From Stereocaulon alpinum (Eukaryota; Ascomycota; Lecanoromycetes; Lecanorales; Stereocaulaceae): a stretch of 64,000 nucleotides of DNA. The translations under genes and the position numbers were made by a program. Shown here piece by piece: positions 58,895 to 64,000 of the stretch. The stretch spans positions 1 to 64,000 of the forward strand of contig JAEUBA010000009.1 of the NCBI GenBank assembly GCA_018257865.1, given 5' to 3'. The notes under the pieces were generated by a model. That model had not been told where the DNA came from. It saw nothing but the letters and a program-made list of their open reading frames with translations, and searched no databases. Position 1 is the first letter of the stretch. Each line of letters begins with the position of its first letter.

Positions 58895-60173
58895 GGCGTT
58901 CGTAGTTCCGAACTGTGACGACCTCGCAAGAACATGATTGCTCAACATTGGTCGATCTGCCGCGGGAAAACAGAATTACACTCATCGCCGAGCTGATGTT
59001 AATTGCAATTCGAAAAATGGAAGGCGTGAGGACATCTGTATTGCTCCTGTTACTACGTCTCTTTGTTTGCAACATCAAGGTATCATGACCGTCATGTAGC
59101 TGGTACTTCGCAGCATTTGTTGAGATTTTACCTCCAACCATCATGTCAAATAGATCAGTCGAGACTGCTGTACAGTAGCGATTTGCTTGATAGCTACAAT
59201 GACTACCATAAATGTCTAACACCCTTGCCAGCCTCGTTGTCTAAGTAAATGCCAAGCAGATTGCCCCAGGCCATACGTAAAACGGCATCTGCAGAACCCT
59301 GCGGTCCGTTGATACTCCTCCCCTGCCCAATACGTTCCTACTTGCTGATGCAACGGATTAAGGCATGAGTTTCTTCTCTGCAGCTCACTCCAGGGTGTGT
59401 GTCCCCCACGCGCCTCCTGGTGTGCTTGCGTGTGTCCAGCGATCCCAGTCTCACTTTCCACGACGCTTCTGCTCGAGGAAAAGAACCTGCTTTTTTACTG
59501 CACCTCCATCAGCCACAGCTCATCTGAACGTTCCAATGCTCCATGCTCCAGAGTGCGTATCCTCTAGGGCCGTTGTGATAGGTGTAGACGTACCGACAGG
59601 ATCGTATTTTAGCATTGACAGCGGTCTGTGTGTACGAGGTCGCCTTAGAGTCCGATAATAGCCCGTTAATGCCATTGAAATGAGGCGTACGGCGATCGTG
59701 CGTGATTTGGCTGTATGACACGGACGGATGAATTAGCGGGCATTCTCTTCGTCGAGGGAAGGGAGTATGTTAACGCAGTGTAAGAAGGGAGAAAGGTGAC
59801 AGAGGGGATAATCAGAATGCAATGCCAGAATGAAGGTCAAGCATACCCTTCTTCGCCATACTGGGTAATGTCCAGGGGATATAACGATCTGATGGTCGTG
59901 TGAGCCTTGGGTAGTGGAAGGATGTACACTTCCGGCGGAATGTTTCGCCGAGCCGCGATATTCACTTATAGAGAGCTCAGACAATGCGTTGAACAAGATA
60001 ATCATTCCCCTTCCTGCCATTCTGATTGCCCAGCTGGAGATACGCAACGGACTCAGAAGCTACTAGTCATAATATACTACAACCAATGACCACAGGACGG
60101 TGACCTCGTGATTTTCTTGCCAGACGCATTGTGCATCACAAACCGAAGTACTTTGCTTATATACTTTCTCACC
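58895..60173. other. Intergenic region, no gene seen
   Basis: About 1.3 kb between the coiled-coil gene and ABD1. Short frames near 59365-59658 and 59733-60047 are unsupported. The last 70 bases before the ATG form the probable ABD1 leader. Confidence 0.5.
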
Positions 60174-61850
60174 ATGACCTCACTAGGCATAAAGCGCCCT
60201 CGGGAAGATGACAACAATGAAACCTCTCGCCCTCGCAAGCGTCCGGGGGGGGCCTCTCGCGTCTCAAAGTCAGAAGCTGAAGCCGTCCTCCAGCGACAAC
60301 AGCAACGAGCTGAAGAAGCCAGGCAAGCGGCAGCTACACGAGGTGTCGAGGAGGTGGTACGTCAACACTATAACGCAGTACCTCAGCGTGGACGGGATTG
60401 GCGGAAAACAGACAGCCGGATCAAAGGCCTACGAAGCTTCAATAATTGGATCAAGAGCACCATAATACACAAATTCTCTCCAGTCGAAGCTGGGACCGAG
60501 CCTCACCCTCTACGAGTTTTGGATATTGGATGTGGAAAGGGGGGTGACTTGGGAAAATGGCAACAAGCACCGCAGCCGCTCGAGCTCTATGTTGGGGTAG
60601 ATCCGGCAGAGGTGTCAATTGAGCAAGCAAGAGAACGATACGCGCAGATGAGGTCAGGAGGTGGTCGCGGCGGCAGAGGAGGACGTGGAGGGTATCAAGG
60701 TGGAAGGCCGCAGCGAACCTTCGACGCCGAGTTCTTCGCTGAGGATGCATTTGCTTACTCCCTCGGCGACATACCACTTATCCGGGAGGTTGGATTCGGG
60801 CCCGGCTCACGGTGGGGTCCTGCTGGCGGATTCGATGTCGTTTCTATGATGTTCTGCATGCATTACGCATTTGAGAGTGAGGTCAAGGCCAAGGGAATGT
60901 TGGCGAATGTGGCTGGTAGTCTGAAGAAAGGAGGCAGGTTTATTGGGGTTATACCGAATTCGGATGTCATACGCTCAGGTGTCGAGGCATTCCATACACG
61001 TCAACTGAAGAGCGCCGCAGAATATCCGCAGCATGGACCCAAAGGCACGCCTGATGACAGGGATGCTGATAAGACACAAGCTCCCGGCTCCGAGAGTCCA
61101 CCGTACATTATAGGCCAGCAAGCCAATTCGCCCCCTATTGAGCCCGCGTCCAACGGTCCGGCCAACGGAGAAGCCCCTGCAAAGCCTGACGAGGAGCCAG
61201 CAACCTCGGAAGCTGCACTAGAAGTGACACACGCCCTCAACCTTCTCACCGAGCCAGCTTTAGAGGTCAACGGTACGAGCGCGAAGGCCAAAGCTGGCTT
61301 GCCCTTGGTTCAAGACGGTCCACCCGACTCTAATCCCAAAGCAGTCGAGGCCAAAGGCGATCACCCTGCTACACAAGCAGTCGCGGAATGGGGCAATAGC
61401 ATTTACCGCGTCCGCTTTCCAGGTGACACACCAAAGGACGGTATCTTCCGCCCTCCATATGGCTGGAAGTATAGCTTCTTCATGGAAGAGGCTGTAGAGG
61501 AGGTCCCAGAATACGTGGTGCCTTGGGAAGCATTCCGAGCGTAAGTCTGTCCTTTTACACCACTAGAAAGACTTCAATAACACAGTTCCGATCATCTAGG
61601 ATCGCAGAAGACTACAACCTGGAACTACAATACCGCAAACCCTTTGCAGAAATCTGGAAAGAAGAAAACAACTCGCCCGTTTTCGGGCCTTTGAGTGAGC
61701 GAATGGGCGTAAGAGGCCGGGACGCAGGGCCACTCCTAGTCAGTGACGAGGAGATGGAGGCCGCAAGTAAGTGTTCCTCGAGAACAATCAACAGGTCTCT
61801 ACTGACTAATTCCAGGTTTCTACCATGCATTCTGCTTCTACAAGATTTAG
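60174..61850 (+). CDS. ABD1: mRNA cap guanine-N7 methyltransferase
   Basis: Three exons (60174-61540, 61600-61766, 61816-61850) give 522 aa with no stop. The enzyme methylates N7 of the guanosine cap of nascent mRNA using S-adenosylmethionine, in the nucleus. A basic disordered N-terminus (KRPREDD; RPRKRP) precedes HYNAV and RIKGLRSFNNWIKS. The SAM-binding motif VLDIGCGKGGDLGKW lies at 115-129, then YVGVDPAEVSIEQARERY. Later come the cap-site region MMFCMHYAFE and FIGVIPNSDVI. The C-terminus has YSFFMEEAVEEVPEYVVPWE and the family ending FYHAFCFYKI. Two insertions are unusual: a Gly/Arg-rich (RGG-like) run at 161-178 and a low-complexity acidic loop at about 300-410. ATG at 60174 is chosen over upstream codons because family similarity starts after it. 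Introns are 59 and 49 bp, GT-AG. Confidence 0.92.
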
Positions 61851-63462
61851 CATTCTGGAATATTGCGTTGCGGCTTTTGAAGACAACATATAGACTTTGA
61901 TACCCAAAGTCATCTGATACACTCGTTCCCTGTACGAAGTGAAATCGAGTCCGGCAGTGTGATAGAATACCGCAAAGCCTACGAGATGAAGAGGTCAGAC
62001 CATATGTCCTGCGTTCCTTTCCAGCACTCCGAGCTCGAAAAGCAGCCCTTATAGGTCATAGACGTCCCTTGCCGACAGGTAGCCGGCTCCCTCCAACATG
62101 CAACGAACATGTATCTTGAACTACAATCCCTCGAAAGCACATATCTGGCTACGAAGGTTAGGCAAATTCCATGGAAAGCAAAGCCACAAGACCCGAGCAA
62201 GTGGGCGAGAGCGGGACACCGGACGATCGTATGCAAGCACCAGGCATCTCGTTTCAAGAAATTCCTGAGATGTCGTGGTCTTTGCTTCACCTCCATCAAG
62301 TATGAGCTGCTCTACGAAAAGACCTAACAATGTTGACAACACTTCCTCCAGGAAGGCTCTCCAACGACGAACAACCCAGCCTCCGTATCAGTGTGACAGC
62401 TGAAACGGGATAGTGAAACCGACATGGACGCATTTCATTAATAGCAGACACCCGTACCCCAGTTTTGATATCACATGTCCAACGTCCAACAAGTCAATGG
62501 AAATGATGCAAGACATATATAGAACCCCAACGGCACTCCCTCCGGGTGGCTTATGGATGGAAGATTAAGCTTCTCATTTGATCCCTCCGAGCACGCGACA
62601 CTATTGGCGAGGGGTTTTGACCACGTCGTCCTGTCGACAGGGCGTGCACGACATTGTGATTGGCGTCGATGAGGGTCAGGATTCCGACGTTGGACGACCC
62701 AATGTTTAGAATCTAGGTGGCGCAGGAGTGATGCGAAACATAGTCCCACAGCTTTAAAACCTTTTCCCATAGATTAAGCTTAAACTTGGTGGTGGTGGTG
62801 GTCTGAGATGGGGGGACCAGCATTGAGCTCAGCCCCAGGCATGGCTTTACGTAGTCAGAAGCAATATGACGCAATGAAATTCTCCGCCGCTGAGCCTCGG
62901 TCATCCTGTGATATTTTGATCCTTCGATGATCACTGATGGGTCAATCGTTCGTACGACAATGGATATCAGAAGTCATGAAGTGGACACGTAGTGGAGGCA
63001 TTCATTCAGGTGGCACGATTGAACTTTGGACTCGTGGATACGGTAAACAAATTCTTGAACATCTATCTAGCCATTCATCTAAGAATACCAAAAAGCGGCG
63101 TCACACAGCTCTCTCCCTCGCAACGAGGTCTCTTTCCTCCCTTCACCCCTCCATCACACCACGCTGCGGCCAACGCTCTAGGTACATGATCCCAGGCTGC
63201 CAGACCAGCGTCCACCACCATTACCATTACCATATGACCCCATGGCAAAACCTTGCGCGTAACAACGCAACGATGCTCAAACGCCGAGACAGAATCCATC
63301 TGCTGGGACCGCATCGCATCGCAAGGTGATGCCATCAAACCCGAACGTCGTCACGAATCAATGGGGTGTATGTATGGTTTATTTGGAGGTTTGCGTAATG
63401 AGATGGGTAGTTTCACTGTACATTGTGTTCTTCATTTCGTGTAGTGTCCTCCTTCTTCTGCT
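61851..63462. other. Intergenic region, no gene supported
   Basis: Overlapping short frames occur on both strands, for example at 61979-62342 and 62937-63329. None has a motif, a splice model or codon patterns like the neighbouring genes. A GGT trinucleotide run lies at about 62790-62802. I cannot exclude a small unrecognised gene. Confidence 0.4.
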
Positions 63463-64000
63463 TCAAAAGTAATAGTCGTCCTTGGCCGGCACAGGCAGCG
63501 CGCCCCGTGAGCCGACGCTGTAGTATGTTGACTGCCGGTGCTGCTGCATGGATCGGCGCTCGCGCTCTTTCATGTCTGACTCGTAGAGGCTGCCGCGGCC
63601 GCCATAGTATGGTTTCTCGCGGACGGAGGGTTTGCGCGTGAGGGGTGCAGGGGGCTCAGAGGTTTCGAGCTGGGGTTTGCTGATGTGTCGGGGCCGGGTG
63701 TCGCGCTCGGCGGGGTAGGATGATACTCGTGGGGGGACGGGGTATGTTTCGTCGTAGCTGACGAGGGGTGTTTTGCTGCGGAGGCGGAGGCCGCGTTCTA
63801 TGGCTTTTAGGAGCTCGCGGACGGGTGCGCAGTCGGCTGGGATTTCCATTTGCACGCGGCGGTTGCCGTCGAGGTCGACGACCGAGTATGCTTTGCCGGC
63901 TTTTTGCATTACGTATTGGGCGACGTCGATGGCGCGCTGGTGGCCCTTGGAGCAGAGGGTTCCGCTGTTCTTGTGGACTTCGTAGGGGTGGGCGCATTTG
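63463..64000 (-). CDS. Partial hypothetical protein (C-terminal part)
   Basis: The frame runs in from the right edge of the window, giving the last 178 residues (first whole codon at 63999). The visible part opens KCAHPYEVHKNSGTLCSKGH, then RAIDVAQYVMQKAGKAYSVV and ADCAPVRELLKAIERGLRLR. It ends in a Pro/Arg/Tyr-rich disordered tail, DDYYF-stop. The pattern is one I associate with uncharacterised fungal proteins; no enzyme motif is visible. The Cys/His pairs at the start could bind a metal, which is speculation. GC content is high. The N-terminus, start and most of the gene lie outside the window. Confidence 0.7.
   Translation of the reverse strand, partial: KCAHPYEVHKNSGTLCSKGHQRAIDVAQYVMQKAGKAYSVVDLDGNRRVQMEIPADCAPVRELLKAIERGLRLRSKTPLVSYDETYPVPPRVSSYPAERDTRPRHISKPQLETSEPPAPLTRKPSVREKPYYGGRGSLYESDMKERERRSMQQHRQSTYYSVGSRGALPVPAKDDYYF

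Noticed and set aside
58895..60173. Search for tRNA or other structured RNA genes in the gene-free right-hand gaps
   Set aside because: No cloverleaf with a GTTCGAATC-type T-loop and matching acceptor stem was visible by eye.
1..64000. CRISPR arrays, bacterial operons or phage-like systems
   Set aside because: Spliceosomal introns, RIP and eukaryotic families throughout; no regularly spaced short repeats with unique spacers.

Overview
The window looks like a chromosome segment of a filamentous ascomycete, probably a dothideomycete of the Pleosporales type; that placement is an inference from gene style, not a search. Support comes from short introns (about 40-80 bp) with fungal branch points, families confined to filamentous fungi (rhodopsin-domain membrane proteins, a STAND-type N-terminal domain on an ankyrin protein, HSPA12-like Hsp70s), and long blocks with the signature of repeat-induced point mutation (RIP): CpA almost absent, TpA very common, and homologous copies differing only by C-to-T and G-to-A transitions.

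Left half (1-34 kb) is the repeat-rich compartment. Positions 1-1223 are RIP-mutated repeat. A decayed STAND/ankyrin gene follows (1224-3873), then a terminal-inverted-repeat element (4120-4904) and a complete Ty3/Gypsy chromovirus on the minus strand (4922-11885; 248-bp LTRs; TTAAC target duplication). A non-RIP island (11.9-22.0 kb) holds a bestrophin-family channel, an alpha/beta hydrolase, a five-exon rhodopsin-domain membrane protein and a broken cytochrome P450. From 22027 to 34085 lies a Ty1/Copia element (225-bp LTRs; TATAT duplication). It is interrupted by a second Gypsy chromovirus (22545-29004; 273-bp LTRs; AAGAA) and by a solo LTR (32860-33215; CGAGT). The Copia itself landed in a short repeat that recurs near 36.7 kb.

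The middle (34-43 kb) is transitional: a two-exon unknown gene, two small inverted-repeat elements, an Hsp70-like gene, a 1.2-kb element with 102-bp perfect inverted repeats, and a coiled-coil protein gene.

The right part (43.8-64 kb) is gene-dense core genome: a CCCH zinc-finger protein, Mediator subunit 13, the ribosome-biogenesis WD40 protein ENP2/NOL10 (divergent from MED13), PEX11, a large coiled-coil protein, the mRNA cap guanine-N7 methyltransferase ABD1, and the C-terminal part of an unknown protein cut by the window edge. These genes serve unrelated housekeeping functions; no pathway cluster is visible.

Exon structures were deduced by hand from reading frame, splice signals and family resemblance. 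Where I give exact exons, total length is divisible by three and no internal stop remains. Three introns require GC-AG splice sites.
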